A stretch of 64,000 nt of DNA from Piezodorus guildinii (Eukaryota; Arthropoda; Insecta; Hemiptera; Pentatomidae). Where the stretch lies: the NCBI GenBank assembly GCA_023052935.1, contig CM041292.1, positions 77,199,669 to 77,263,668 of the forward strand. Reading direction: 5' to 3'. Both the position numbers and the translations under genes were made by a program. Of this stretch, positions 47,088 through 59,199 are shown piece after piece (position 1 is the first letter of the stretch; each line of letters begins with the position of its first letter). The notes under the pieces were generated by a model that saw nothing but the letters and a program-made list of their open reading frames with translations, was not told the DNA's origin and did no database searches.

Positions 47088-50000
47088 TAAATATAATATA
47101 TTCAGGTAACTTTTCTTGATGTCAAAGTGGTCTAATGTACCTATGTTTACTGGTATTCCGACAAGGAGTTTTTGTTTGAATCGTTTGATACTTTTTCTTA
47201 CCGTCTGGACAATTGAAAAGATCATTTATTCAATACTAGTAGACCCGTCCCAGCTTCAAACAGGTGCAATTTTAATGAGTTGTCATTTTTGTTTAAAAAA
47301 TCTCTGTCTGACCGATTTAGGGTTCATCGCTTTGGTAGTTTTAATTCATCGTAACGTGAAGAACAATAAACAACGAAATATGTTTATTTCATAACGTCTA
47401 TTAATTATTATATTTAATCATAGGCAGAAGTCAAAATGGTAATTCAAAATTTGTTGAGTTTATTTGTTTGTTATTTTAAAGAGAAGCAAACTTGATTGCT
47501 GTCTATGTATTCAAAAACTACGGAAATAACGAAGGTTCCTTTCCTATTAGGTTTATAACTATATATTTCACATAAACTATTTTTTATTTTAAATATATTT
47601 ATTGGTATTTACAACTGTATAATAAAATACATTTAGTAAATGTGATACAAGATAAGTTGACATGATTCATAAGTAGGGATACTATCCATTGGCAGCTCCC
47701 CAATACATAAACTATTTAAAATACATTTTAAAGGTTTAATTTAGTTTCTCTTCTTAGTACTAAATAGAAGAATATAACTTGCACGATCCTGTACATTTAA
47801 CTATTATACCCTCCTTACCAATACCAAGGTTCGAATTCAACTAGTCAGTAGAGGTTTCATTCAACTAATTTAATATCATTAATTAAAAAAATTAATAATT
47901 AACGGGTCATTTATTGTAATTGAAAGAAATGTTTTATATTTGTTGTTATTTCATCTATTCAAATCTAACGCTAACAAGTTTGATTTACAACTTCTTGATG
48001 AACAATTTTTCTACAAGAAGCATACTGTGTAATGGTAATCTCCATTTTACCTGAGCTTGTTATAACATTTAGATTTCGTCTACTACTACGGCGTCTGCTG
48101 TAGAGATATCATTCATTCTAATAACAGAGATGAAATAAATCTCAGAAACATCGTTAAGAAAGATTAAGTCTCAGACCTGTCTCTTGAGCCCAAAGCATTT
48201 CTTTTCATATTTATGCTGACTTTAACCACACATCTCAACTTTGAAAAAATACAGGCAAAGGAGATGATTAAGCTATCAAACATCGAATAAAACTATTGGG
48301 ATTTTTGTGAAATAATTCTACATCATTCGAGTGCCAATTTTTGTCAAGTAGTAAGAATTCAGCGCCTGCCTGTTCTTCTTTATTGATATTGAATGTGAAT
48401 TTAATTTAAATTATAATCCATATTATAAATATGTCCAACTACACAAACCCCAATTCAAAGAATTACCTAACGTTCAATGCTAACATTCAGAATATAAGAT
48501 CGGATCATATTCATCTCTTATAAGATCGGATAAATATAATATATTCAGGTAACTTTTCTTGATGTCAAAGTGGTCTAATGTACCTATGTTTACTGGTATT
48601 CCGACAAGGAGTTTTTGTTTGAATCGTTTGATACTTTTTCTTACCGTCTGGACAATTGAAAAGATCATTTATTCAATACTAGTAGACCCGTCCCAGCTTC
48701 AAACAGGTGCAATTTTAATGAGTTGTCATTTTTGTTTAAAAAATCTCTGTCTGACCGATTTAGGGTTCATCGCTTTGGTAGTTTTAATTCATCGTAACGT
48801 GAAGAACAATAAACAACGAAATATGTTTATTTCATAACGTCTATTAATTATTATATTTAATCATAGGCAGAAGTCAAAATGGTAATTCAAAATTTGTTGA
48901 GTTTATTTGTTTGTTATTTTAAAGAGAAGCAAACTTGATTGCTGTCTATGTATTCAAAAACTACGGAAATAACGAAGGTTCCTTTCCTATTAGGTTTATA
49001 ACTATATATTTCACATAAACTATTTTTTATTTTAAATATATTTATTGGTATTTACAACTGTATAATAAAATACATTTAGTAAATGTGATACAAGATAAGT
49101 TGACATGATTCATAAGTAGGGATACTATCCATTGGCAGCTCCCCAATACATAAACTATTTAAAATACATTTTAAAGGTTTAATTTAGTTTCTCTTCTTAG
49201 TACTAAATAGAAGAATATAACTTGCACGATCCTGTACATTTAACTATTATACCCTCCTTACCAATACCAAGGTTCGAATTCAACTAGTCAGTAGAGGTTT
49301 CATTCAACTAATTTAATATCATTAATTAAAAAAATTAATAATTAACGGGTCATTTATTGTAATTGAAAGAAATGTTTTATATTTGTTGTTATTTCATCTA
49401 TTCAAATCTAACGCTAACAAGTTTGATTTACAACTTCTTGATGAACAATTTTTCTACAAGAAGCATACTGTGTAATGGTAATCTCCATTTTACCTGAGCT
49501 TGTTATAACATTTAGATTTCGTCTACTACTACGGCGTCTGCTGTAGAGATATCATTCATTCTAATAACAGAGATGAAATAAATCTCAGAAACATCGTTAA
49601 GAAAGATTAAGTCTCAGACCTGTCTCTTGAGCCCAAAGCATTTCTTTTCATATTTATGCTGACTTTAACCACACATCTCAACTTTGAAAAAATACAGGCA
49701 AAGGAGATGATTAAGCTATCAAACATCGAATAAAACTATTGGGATTTTTGTGAAATAATTCTACATCATTCGAGTGCCAATTTTTGTCAAGTAGTAAGAA
49801 TTCAGCGCCTGCCTGTTCTTCTTTATTGATATTGAATGTGAATTTAATTTAAATTATAATCCATATTATAAATATGTCCAACTACACAAACCCCAATTCA
49901 AAGAATTACCTAACGTTCAATGCTAACATTCAGAATATAAGATCGGATCATATTCATCTCTTATAAGATCGGATAAATATAATATATTCAGGTAACTTTT

Positions 50001-51393
50001 CTTGATGTCAAAGTGGTCTAATGTACCTATGTTTACTGGTATTCCGACAAGGAGTTTTTGTTTGAATCGTTTGATACTTTTTCTTACCGTCTGGACAATT
50101 GAAAAGATCATTTATTCAATACTAGTAGACCCGTCCCAGCTTCAAACAGGTGCAATTTTAATGAGTTGTCATTTTTGTTTAAAAAATCTCTGTCTGACCG
50201 ATTTAGGGTTCATCGCTTTGGTAGTTTTAATTCATCGTAACGTGAAGAACAATAAACAACGAAATATGTTTATTTCATAACGTCTATTAATTATTATATT
50301 TAATCATAGGCAGAAGTCAAAATGGTAATTCAAAATTTGTTGAGTTTATTTGTTTGTTATTTTAAAGAGAAGCAAACTTGATTGCTGTCTATGTATTCAA
50401 AAACTACGGAAATAACGAAGGTTCCTTTCCTATTAGGTTTATAACTATATATTTCACATAAACTATTTTTTTATTTTAAATATATTTATTGGTATTTACA
50501 ACTGTATAATAAAATACATTTAGTAAATGTGATACAAGATAAGTTGACATGATTCATAAGTAGGGATACTATCCATTGGCAGCTCCCCAATACATAAACT
50601 ATTTAAAATACATTTTAAAGGTTTAATTTAGTTTCTCTTCTTAGTACTAAATAGAAGAATATAACTTGCACGATCCTGTACATTTAACTATTATACCCTC
50701 CTTACCAATACCAAGGTTCGAATTCAACTAGTCAGTAGAGGTTTCATTCAACTAATTTAATATCATTAATTAAAAAAATTAATAATTAACGGGTCATTTA
50801 TTGTAATTGAAAGAAATGTTTTATATTTGTTGTTATTTCATCTATTCAAATCTAACGCTAACAAGTTTGATTTACAACTTCTTGATGAACAATTTTTCTA
50901 CAAGAAGCATACTGTGTAATGGTAATCTCCATTTTACCTGAGCTTGTTATAACATTTAGATTTCGTCTACTACTACGGCGTCTGCTGTAGAGATATCATT
51001 CATTCTAATAACAGAGATGAAATAAATCTCAGAAACATCGTTAAGAAAGATTAAGTCTCAGACCTGTCTCTTGAGCCCAAAGCATTTCTTTTCATATTTA
51101 TGCTGACTTTAACCACACATCTCAACTTTGAAAAAATACAGGCAAAGGAGATGATTAAGCTATCAAACATCGAATAAAACTATTGGGATTTTTGTGAAAT
51201 AATTCTACATCATTCGAGTGCCAATTTTTGTCAAGTAGTAAGAATTCAGCGCCTGCCTGTTCTTCTTTATTGATATTGAATGTGAATTTAATTTAAATTA
51301 TAATCCATATTATAAATATGTCCAACTACACAAACCCCAATTCAAAGAATTACCTAACGTTCAATGCTAACATTCAGAATATAAGATCGGATC
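47088..51393. repeat. 1,443-bp tandem triplication in the last Sox intron
   Basis: Unit 1 is 47088-48530, unit 2 is 48531-49973, unit 3 is 49974-51393 (about 24 bp short at its end). The units look identical except one extra T in unit 3 near 50468. Each unit starts TAAATATAATATATTCAGG and ends near AATATAAGATCGGATC. A filler containing a second ATAAGATCGGA joins units. Each contains a Jockey family 2 tail (minus) and the ACTAGTAGACCCGTCCC dispersed repeat. A 92-codon open frame in each has no recognisable homology. No exon is duplicated. Confidence 0.95.
47578..47704 (-). mobile_element. Jockey family 2 3'-UTR tail (repeated in each unit)
   Basis: The complement reads GGGGAGCTGCCAATGGATAG ... 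TTGTATCACATTTAC ... ATACAGTTGTAAATA and AATAAATATATTTAAA, matching 60515-60590 plus 61010-61055. It starts abruptly in the 3' UTR, so the insertion was very short. Copies recur at about 49021-49147 and 50464-50591 because of the tandem repeat. Confidence 0.8.
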
Positions 51394-53154
51394 GTAAAAT
51401 AAGAGTGAGCAACATTGAATACTGAAGGATCCAACAAAAATGGATATCTAGTAATTAAAACAGGAGACTTATGTTAATAGTACCGTAATGCTAAGTGATT
51501 TTATAAAACATTAGTTATGGGATTGCCGTGCATTTAGTCCTCCCAGGGAGCAGTGTCTGCACTACTTATCGAAAATAACTTCTTACTTTCGATTGATGCC
51601 TTAAATATAAACAACACTGACCAATTTTCAAAAAAAAAAATTTTCTTACAGCAATAACTAACATAATTCTTCTTGTATCTGATTATTTCTACATGGTCAA
51701 AAATATATTACTTATAGTTATTGTTAATCACTAAATAAAAGCAAATAAAAATAAAAAAGGAGACTGTGATAATAAAGTTAAAATTATTTGTTAATATGTT
51801 TATAATAAGTAAAAACTAAATCGAATAGAAATGTTATCCTTAATATTTTCAAACAATATATATTAAAAACGTTTATTTTACATGGTACGTTAAATTATTA
51901 TTTTTATTTATTTATTTTATTATTATTATTATTATTTTTTTATTTTATTTTTTTTTTTGACCAAACGGCCTTTTAATTTATTCAGACTGCACTTTTCTTT
52001 CATCCTCGCTCCATACTCCCTACTTTCTCACCTCTTTGGCACCCACAAGAACTTTTATCTTCCCTAATTTTTCCTTATATTCATCTCTATTTATTATCTA
52101 TATTGATTCTTCATATATTTTGTTTTTCTTCACCTTTTATATAAAAATATGAATTTACTTTATTTTTAATAATTTTTATATTATCCCTTTTTTGTTTACG
52201 ATGATTTTGTAATTATTTGTTTTGTTTGTTAAGTTTTGTCTGTTGTTAATCTAAATCCTGATTTATCATAGTTGAATAATTTTGTCTAAATCAATTGTCG
52301 AAGTAATTGCTTAAACAATGGACATTTATTTATCAATTTTTTCTTGTTTATCTTTTAAGACTGTTTCTCTATATGGTGTATTCTGTGAGCTAAATAGCCC
52401 ATGAGCCAGATGCATGATTGACTACATCAGCGAACATACATCTAGAAATATTTTTTAAATTTCTTTCTACCATACTTATTACAAAAATGCATTTCTTGCT
52501 GACCTAAAACTCTTACTAAGCAGCTAATTGATCTGATGAAGTGATCAATTATGTTACGATTACTATCCCATCGAACATACTATTAGTTTTTGTTTTAACG
52601 AGTCTCTTATGACCCAACAAATGAGAAATATACATTTCTTGCGGTTTAGAAACTCTTACTAATGACCACCAGAAGAGTAAACGTCGAACGAAACCACACT
52701 TTAAGATGGCCCGAGGAGGGATAATATCCCTGTAAATTGATTTAAAGGAATACTTTTTTTTTTTTTTTTTTTTTTTTTTTGGAAGTTGGGGGTTGGAAAT
52801 CGGAAATAAAGGAAGGAATATTGGATCTCTTTAAAGGAATACTATATTGAGTTAATATAATTATATTATATTATAACATACATATAAATTATATTATAAC
52901 ATAAAATAATTATTATTAACTTAATACTATATTGAGTTAAAAATAATTATATTATGTAATGTGATTGTAGGATTATACGAGTAGCAATATATATATAGGA
53001 TTTAAATTATATTCGATGAGGTATTTAATCATGCATCTGGATTATAAGGTTGCATACTTAATGGAGATTTTTTATTAAATATCAACGAGCTCCACATCTA
53101 ATTATTCCTTCCCTTCTAGTGGAAGTTTATTGAATTTTCCATTATTCTTTGCAG
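51394..53154 (+). other. Remainder of the last SoxB intron
   Basis: AT-rich, with a TTATTATTATT microsatellite at about 51900-51958 and a 30-T run near 52750. Around 52490-52660 a weak duplication is visible (CATTTCTTGC ... ACTCTTACTAA twice). It ends in the acceptor tctttgcag at 53154. Confidence 0.5.
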
Positions 53155-53397
53155 ATGACGAGCCACATGGACGCGATGAGGTACACCATGGAGGAGAGGT
53201 ACAGGTCGATGAGCGGGTTCCACCACGACCCTGCTCAGATGGAGAAGTACGCCTCGCTGGAGAAGTATCCTTCGCTGGAGGCGGCACGCAGCTCCGAGGC
53301 GGGCAAGTCCCCGGAGTCTCCTTTGCCGCCTTACTACCTGCCGCCTCCGCCGCCGTCCCCGCACGACTTTAGGAGGCCTCTCACCGTTATATTCTGA
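53155..53397 (+). CDS. Sox21: SoxB-class transcription factor, last coding exon
   Basis: Acceptor ttctttgcag, then 80 codons and TGA at 53395-53397, in phase 0 with the previous donor. The translation begins MTSHMDAMRYTMEERYRSMS, continues with KYASLEKYPSLEA, a proline stretch LPPPPPSP, and ends HDFRRPLTVIF. The short terminal RRP-x-x-V-I/L-F/Y motif resembles the C-terminus of insect SoxB2-type proteins, including Dichaete. Strong codon GC bias against an AT-rich background supports real coding. The methionine at the exon start is internal to the protein, not a start codon. Confidence 0.9.
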   Translation: MTSHMDAMRYTMEERYRSMSGFHHDPAQMEKYASLEKYPSLEAARSSEAGKSPESPLPPYYLPPPPPSPHDFRRPLTVIF

Positions 53398-54840
53398 TAG
53401 TACATCCTCCGATACATGTAAATAATATATATTTATTATATTAAAGAATTATATATCTAACAAATGTAATCCAATTTTTATGTATTTAATAATTATAATG
53501 TACATACATCACATTCCAAGAAGAGTATTCAATACAAGCATTGTATAATATCTAGGATATCTATTAGGGAATGGTAGAATTTCATTCGTACTTTTACGTA
53601 ATTATGTAAAATGGCAGAAAAGTACAAACTGTGTGAGTACATTACAAAATTTATTATTTTAAAATAATTAAAACATATATAAAGGAATATAAAGTTTAAG
53701 CCAACCTATGGGTTACGAACTTACTTGTATCGGAGCATTGCCTATGGAGTACAGTAAATAAAAAAAAATACTTTTGACCTTATATTCTGGCTAAAATATC
53801 TATAAACATTGCAGGATAAAGAAATAAAACTATATTTAAAATTTAAAAAAAATAAAATAAAATTCATATCTTTTTTAATTATTAATGTATTATAATTCGT
53901 ATCCATAACGTTCATAATACAAGCGGTTTTTCATAATACAAGTAGAGGTCGGCGAATCTCTCGATAAATGTATATCGATAAATGTGAATCGATAAGTGTA
54001 TCCATCCATTTTTCCTTTCCACGATCAATCGTACCATATTATGACAAAAATAACATAGTGTTTAAATTCATTTTTTTTTTCCAAATTAATTCTCATGTAG
54101 GAACATGCGTCTGAAGTAATTTATGCTTAAATTACTTCTAAAATTTGCTTTAAAAATATATGAAATTAATATCACTCAAACTGTGAAGTGTATAAAAGGG
54201 TAAATACAACATAAATATATGTTAATTAATAATATGGAAATTATGTTTTCAAAAATGATTTTACTCTTCTTTGTAGTTCATCGGATAAAATAAATAATTG
54301 GTGGTTGATCGGAGAAAATAAATAAATATATTGTCATTATTTAGAAATTCTTCCCTGGTATGATTTTGTAGTTACTTGTTTACATTTTCACAATTATGCG
54401 ATTAATATACGTTGCTACATCGTTCATAGTTTCAAATGATTGTTTTGGAAAACACTTTTATTTTTACACTGCAGTAAAGATATACTTCGGTATGTTCAAA
54501 TGACATTTTAATGATTAATAATGCTGTGTTATTTGGTTCATATGACTCAAAGAAAATCAACATTGTTTAAATTTTATTTTAATAGGTAATGCTGTAGTAC
54601 ATTACTAATGATATATTATTTATTTTATTTTGGTTATAGGTAGGAATTTCGTTAAATTCTTGAAATAATGATTAATCTAAATAATCCGTATTTTTTTTCA
54701 TTCATTTTTTTTTTTTTAATTTACCTTTGATTTTAAATTACAATAATTTGAATTTTTTTGCAATTATGATGAATGATGACCATGGAAGGGTATGACGAGG
54801 AATGAAACCATGGTATTACCTAAAATTATTGGAATAAATA
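53398..54840 (+). other. Sox 3' UTR and downstream sequence
   Basis: AT-rich. Possible polyadenylation signals include AATAAA near 53757 and 53824; I cannot choose between them. Further on there is no gene, only A/T-rich sequence. Confidence 0.4.
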
Positions 54841-54847
54841 ATAATAA

Positions 54848-55124
54848 TAATTTTTTTTTTTATCATTTATTTATTTATTGGCTTATAAACAACGTAGCCA
54901 TGGAGTCTGGCCCATTTGATGTTATTTATTGTTAGTTTATAAATAATTGATACAACAATAGATGTGATATAACACACGACGGCGGCATAAATAAAAAAAC
55001 AGAAGATAAAAACATCAATACAAAACAAATTATTCTAACCAATTTAAATCAAATTTCACTTCATTTTAACTAATATAATTAACATAAAAACTAATTAAAG
55101 CAAAGCAAAAAAAAAAAAAAGAAG

Positions 55125-55125
<1 letters not shown>
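54848..55125 (-). mobile_element. LINE 3' end, minus strand
   Basis: A T-rich run followed by TTATTTATTTATTGGCTTAT looks like the poly(A) end of a minus-strand LINE with AATAAA. It may be the 3' end of the LINE whose ORF1 and endonuclease lie at 55380-56640, with the RT region deleted, but this link is inference. Confidence 0.4.
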
Positions 55126-55184
<59 letters not shown>

Positions 55185-55185
55185 C

Positions 55186-55240
<55 letters not shown>
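55126..55240. repeat. (TA)n microsatellite
   Basis: About 115 bp of TA dinucleotides with small interruptions. Confidence 0.95.
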
Positions 55241-55244
<4 letters not shown>

Positions 55245-55379
55245 GAGTTAAAATAAACAAACGTAACTATAATCCTTTGAGTCGTAATAGTATACTAGTT
55301 GTCATACGGTTAACAAAATATGCGTTATACTTATATAATACATAAACAATTTGTTTGTTTATGCTACATTTATTACGAT

Positions 55380-55915
55380 TCGCCCGTGTAATTAATATTA
55401 CGGGTTATGAAGTCAGTTCTGGGAGCCAAATAAACTAACAATAAAAAAACACATTGTTTAGGTGTTCAAGATTTTTAATATATACCACTGTTTTCAGCGA
55501 TAAGTCATCCGTGGTCGCACTGATATATTTATTGAGATATCTCTTTCTATGACTCTCAAGGAACTGACATTTAAGTATTAAATGCAGTATAGGGTTAGTA
55601 ATATTAAAAGATACCTCAACAAATATTCAATATTCACATTTCTCTAATGTTTCTATTCTTCTCTTTATAAAGAAGAGACCTCCACTCGAACGTCCTCTGC
55701 CCTTTTATTTTATAGCTGGAGATGAAACCGATTTGAAATCTTGAAATTTTGTTGGCAGGTTAACGGTTTCAGTTGTGTGCCAGGTTTCATAAAGACAGAA
55801 GATTGGTGAATTTTTGTACAGTGGTGTATTTAAAAATAAATTGTTGAGCCCGTGTGCGTTCCAAAATTGAATTGAACAATATGATTTTTCTGTAACCTTA
55901 TTTTTTGTCTGCCAG
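55380..55915 (-). pseudogene. LINE endonuclease domain remnant
   Basis: The minus strand, read with frameshifts, gives VQFNFWNAHGLNN, then LFLNTPLYKNSPIFCLYETW and KGRGRSSGGLFFI, the start of an APE-type endonuclease (a WNxxGL-like strand and the ETW catalytic Glu region). It continues as degraded sequence to about 55380. The RT is not found. Confidence 0.6.
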
Positions 55916-55920
55916 TCAGG

Positions 55921-56640
55921 TCAGGAGCTTCCTTTTAAATGCTGAGCACTCAGCTCGCTGGGCCTCGGCTGGAACTCAAAATATTTCAATTTCTCTCTCG
56001 TTTTTCTTCTTTTCTGTGACTGGGTAGAGTTTTCGTCTTCTTTATTAGCAATAGACGAGGTTTCCAACATATTTTCAATTTCTTTTAGTCTATAAAGGTT
56101 ACCTCTAACTTTGAATAATCCTCTTTTATAAGACGAATTTTTGTCTATAATTTTTAGTTTATTTACTGTTGCAAACAATTTTCTGCCCTCCTCTCTCTAT
56201 CTTCTGGTGCCCTGTCGTGTCTTATATTGTAGTTATTTTTTTCTTAGAGGACTCTTTTACTCATTATTTCACTTTTTACATAGTTTTTTTACAACGATTC
56301 GAAAAATGTTATAAATTGCATAGGTTGGTAGTTCTACGTTAACTTCTTTACACAGGTTAATTACTTTCGATGTGATATCCTCATTTTTCAAGTAAGACAG
56401 GTTGGAAATTAAGAGATTATTTTTTCGCCTCTCTCTTTTTAAATACTTTATTTTATTTTCTAATGAACTTATTTTTTTGTCTAGTTTTGAGTTTATTTTT
56501 CTGAGGTCAGAAATTTCTTCTATTAATGAGTTCAGTATGGCGCTAATCTTGTTAAGGGAGCTTTTTGATTCCTCATTATTTCGGTTTATAACTTCCATTA
56601 GGTCTTCATTGGTGACTGTCATTTTTAGGCAGATGTGTAG
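55921..56640 (-). pseudogene. LINE ORF1: coiled-coil RNA-binding protein, broken
   Basis: Two minus-strand pieces. 56622-56269 begins MTVTNEDLMEVINRNNEESK and forms a coiled coil (heptads through IEEISDLRKINSKLDKKISSLENKIKYL-type spacing) ending in ERRKNNLLISNLSYL, typical of LINE ORF1 proteins entering an RNA-recognition domain. 56178-55921 continues with VNKLKIIDKNSSYKRGLFKV and a basic tail (KRRKTREKLKYFEF). A frameshift and stop near 56260 separate them. ORF1 directly upstream of the endonuclease supports the call. ORF1 proteins bind the element's RNA and chaperone it. Confidence 0.68.
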
Positions 56641-56699
56641 TTTAAAAAGAGATTAATAAAAAAAGGAACCGGGTCGGTTACTCGTCTTGACCGCAAGAT

Positions 56700-58440
56700 A
56701 AGGTATAGTATACAGCGGTGGGGATGGTCAGGATATTGCTTGCCAATATTAAGAAGTAAGGACTCAACTTACTGCCAATTCTTTACTTGCTTATATCTTC
56801 TTTGATTCTTGATGCAGCTCAGTTAAATTTTTGTCTCCGCCCTTCTCAATACAAAACTCACCAGTTTATCCAAAATTATTTTATTGGTCAAGTTTAACTT
56901 TATTTAAATTCGAGATTTACTCACACTGTACGCAGCCACGGCCAGACTCCTATTTTAATAATAAAAACGCTGCAAATTATTACACAATGGTTTATTATTT
57001 TCAAATTACAATATTAGGGTAAAACTGTTTATATGGCTGTTGATTGGCAATTAAGTAATTTTGGTATTTTTCCATTTATTTATTAGGAAAAACGGATTTT
57101 TTTTTTTCGTTATTTGGTTTCTACGATCTTGAAACGTAAGCTTCAATTTGAGCAGGGGTTATTTTATTTTATTTATTTTTTTCGATTACAAAGGTTGATT
57201 ATTGAAAATAATAAACCAAAATACAATACCGTAAACGTTTTTGATTAATGTAAAATGTTAGTGACTGCAAATCTATCTCGTAACTAATGTACATAATTAA
57301 ATAAAAGATACACAAATAAAATCAAGTAAGCAGAAAAAGGGTATGGTTTGTAATTTTTACCTCCAATTTAATTTTCAAATATAGATATTTATATATATAG
57401 ACAGTGGTTGCAAAAAAAAAAAAAAAAAAATTTACAGCCTAGTTTTCCCCTAAAGAAAATCCTGCGTTGGCACTAATTTCACACGGATTCCGAGGATAAT
57501 ATTTTAGCTGTACTATATCCCATTCAAATTTGTACTCTTAATATTGCGTTCTGCAAATAAACATTTTTATGAACTAAGTGGCTCCTAACATTCTATAAAT
57601 TATAAACAATAAATTAGCGAAATATTCATATATTCCTAATCGATGTATACCGATTAAAATAGGTTAAGTTAATATTCTATAAATTGTAAGAATCGGTCTT
57701 ATATTTAAACAAATAAAAATATTATATTTATTGTGTATATGTTATTGTATTATGTAAATAATGTTACGTCTCTGTGATGTTTATTCATAAACATTAGAAC
57801 AAATAGTTGTATGTAGTACCTATTGTGATAGATGTTAGGTTAGTTGTATATTTATTTCAAATGTTCCTATAAAAAAAAATTAAAAAATCAAGTGGATTTT
57901 ATATTGTGAAACAAGAAATATTTTCTTGACATCAAAATGAAAACCTCTTGTTATTTAATATGATTTTTAACAAATTGATTTCAATAAAGTTATTCATTAT
58001 GTTTTAAACTTGTTTTTGTTATAAAATATAACCTCCAATTATCCTCATAATTTTGATCCTCGCTATGGATTCTGTAAGTAAAAAAAGTACCCGGAAAAGA
58101 AAATCCTAATTCCGACATAGCAGTAGCTACATTCCTTTTCAGCCACCGTGGAAGGATCACTAACAGTTTGTACATGAAAATGGTTTAGTCAAAGTTTGTT
58201 GTATTTTTATTTTCAGCCAGCAAGCGAAGAAAATATACTTTTGATCAGTATTATGTGCCTGGGCGATAACCCTACTCAGAAAGCGACGGTTAGGAAAGTT
58301 TTCCATTTTGTTATGTTCGCTGGAAAGATAGAACTATGCAACCTAAAAATATGAGGAATGATGACGAACCTCTATCTGATCTTTAAAGGTAATGAATGAT
58401 TAAAAGATTTAATTTTTTTTTTATTATAAGAACTTTTCCT
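56700..58440. other. AT-rich noncoding stretch
   Basis: Probably includes the LINE 5' UTR up to about 56820, then AT-rich DNA. A poly(A) run lies at about 57413-57430. A T-rich start at about 57160 could mark another minus-strand LINE 3' end, without a recognisable body. Confidence 0.35.
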
Positions 58441-58447
58441 CGAAATG

Positions 58448-58460
58448 TAATAGTTTAATA
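58448..58460. repeat. Left target-site duplication, miniature PLE
   Basis: TAATAGTTTAATA, 11 of 13 matches with TAATGTTTTAATA at 59184-59196. Confidence 0.6.
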
Positions 58461-58526
58461 GATAAGAAAGATGGTTGGAGCTGCGTTCATCAGAAAAAAA
58501 ACACACATTAACAAGTAGCACTTATT

Positions 58527-58580
58527 TAATTGTGTGCCGACGTTTCAGCCTACAATGTGGGCCTTCATCAGGGCTAAGAA
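58527..58580 (-). ncRNA. Hammerhead ribozyme, miniature PLE left arm
   Basis: The minus strand has CTGATGA, stem II GGCC/GGCT (the closing G-C pair next to the core is changed to G-U), then GAAAC and GTC before GGC. The stem II change beside GAAA probably weakens it. Confidence 0.72.
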
Positions 58581-59048
58581 AAACAAGATAACCACCAATG
58601 TAATTATAAACTTTATAATAATTTGGGTAAATAATAATAATATGGTGGCAGTAATATAATGGAAACAAACTAAAATTAAATATGAAATGATAATAGAATG
58701 TAGTTATAAAATATTAAAGAAAACAAAATTAAGATGATAATGTTTCAATAACGATATTTAAAGAATATAATGAGAAACAAAGCAAATAATTAGAGGTTAA
58801 AAGAGGAGCAATATGTCAACAATTAAAATTTTAAATATTAAAATTTTGAAGTGATTTTTGACAGTAATATATAAGAAGAACATAGTAAAGAACATTGGTA
58901 GTATATAAAAATATTTGAAACAAGAATAAACAATTTTGTAAGTAATATAATATAAAACTAACAATTATATGCGAGGACATATAACGGAAAAATATATGAA
59001 TAGAGAAAGAGGATGAAGAAAAAAGCGGTGAAAAGAGATCATAACCAT

Positions 59049-59090
59049 AGTGTAGGCCGAAACGTCGGCACACCATTAAAATAAGTGCTA
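59049..59090 (+). pseudogene. Half hammerhead, miniature PLE right arm
   Basis: It begins inside the stem II loop (TGTAGGCC) and keeps GAAACGTC and GGCAC, but has no CTGATGA on this strand. It therefore cannot fold alone and marks the inversion breakpoint. Confidence 0.72.
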
Positions 59091-59199
59091 CTTGTTATTA
59101 ATGTGTGTTTCTCTCCAATGACCGCCCCCCCCCCAACCATCTTCCTCATCTAATATTCTCAACGGTCAACTAAACCCCATCATTAATGTTTTAATAAGT

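Larger units (their letters stand above)
58461..59183. mobile_element. Miniature PLE with inverted hammerhead arms
   Basis: 723 bp. The left arm (58461-58600) and the interior are a minus-strand PLE 3' region, related to 13911-14580. At about 59045 the sequence flips to plus orientation and ends with the pseudo-LTR end and a 31-bp tail at 59153-59183 (CTCAACGGTCAACTAAACCC type). The two arms are inverted copies of about 95 bp. No coding sequence remains. A 13-bp imperfect duplication flanks it. It is more diverged than the 13.9-23.5 kb copies, so it is an older insertion of the same or a sister family. Confidence 0.78.

Noticed and set aside
47116..47394. 92-codon open frame repeated three times with the tandem unit
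   Set aside because: No recognisable domain, AT-driven codon use, and its interior contains dispersed-repeat sequence. Repetition comes from the DNA duplication, not from protein conservation.
47088..51393. CRISPR-like or gene-cluster repeat
   Set aside because: Units are 1.4 kb, contiguous without spacers and noncoding.
53130..53372. Alternative frames overlapping the last Sox exon on both strands
   Set aside because: Shadows of the GC-rich Sox exon. Only the frame ending RRPLTVIF agrees with splice phase.
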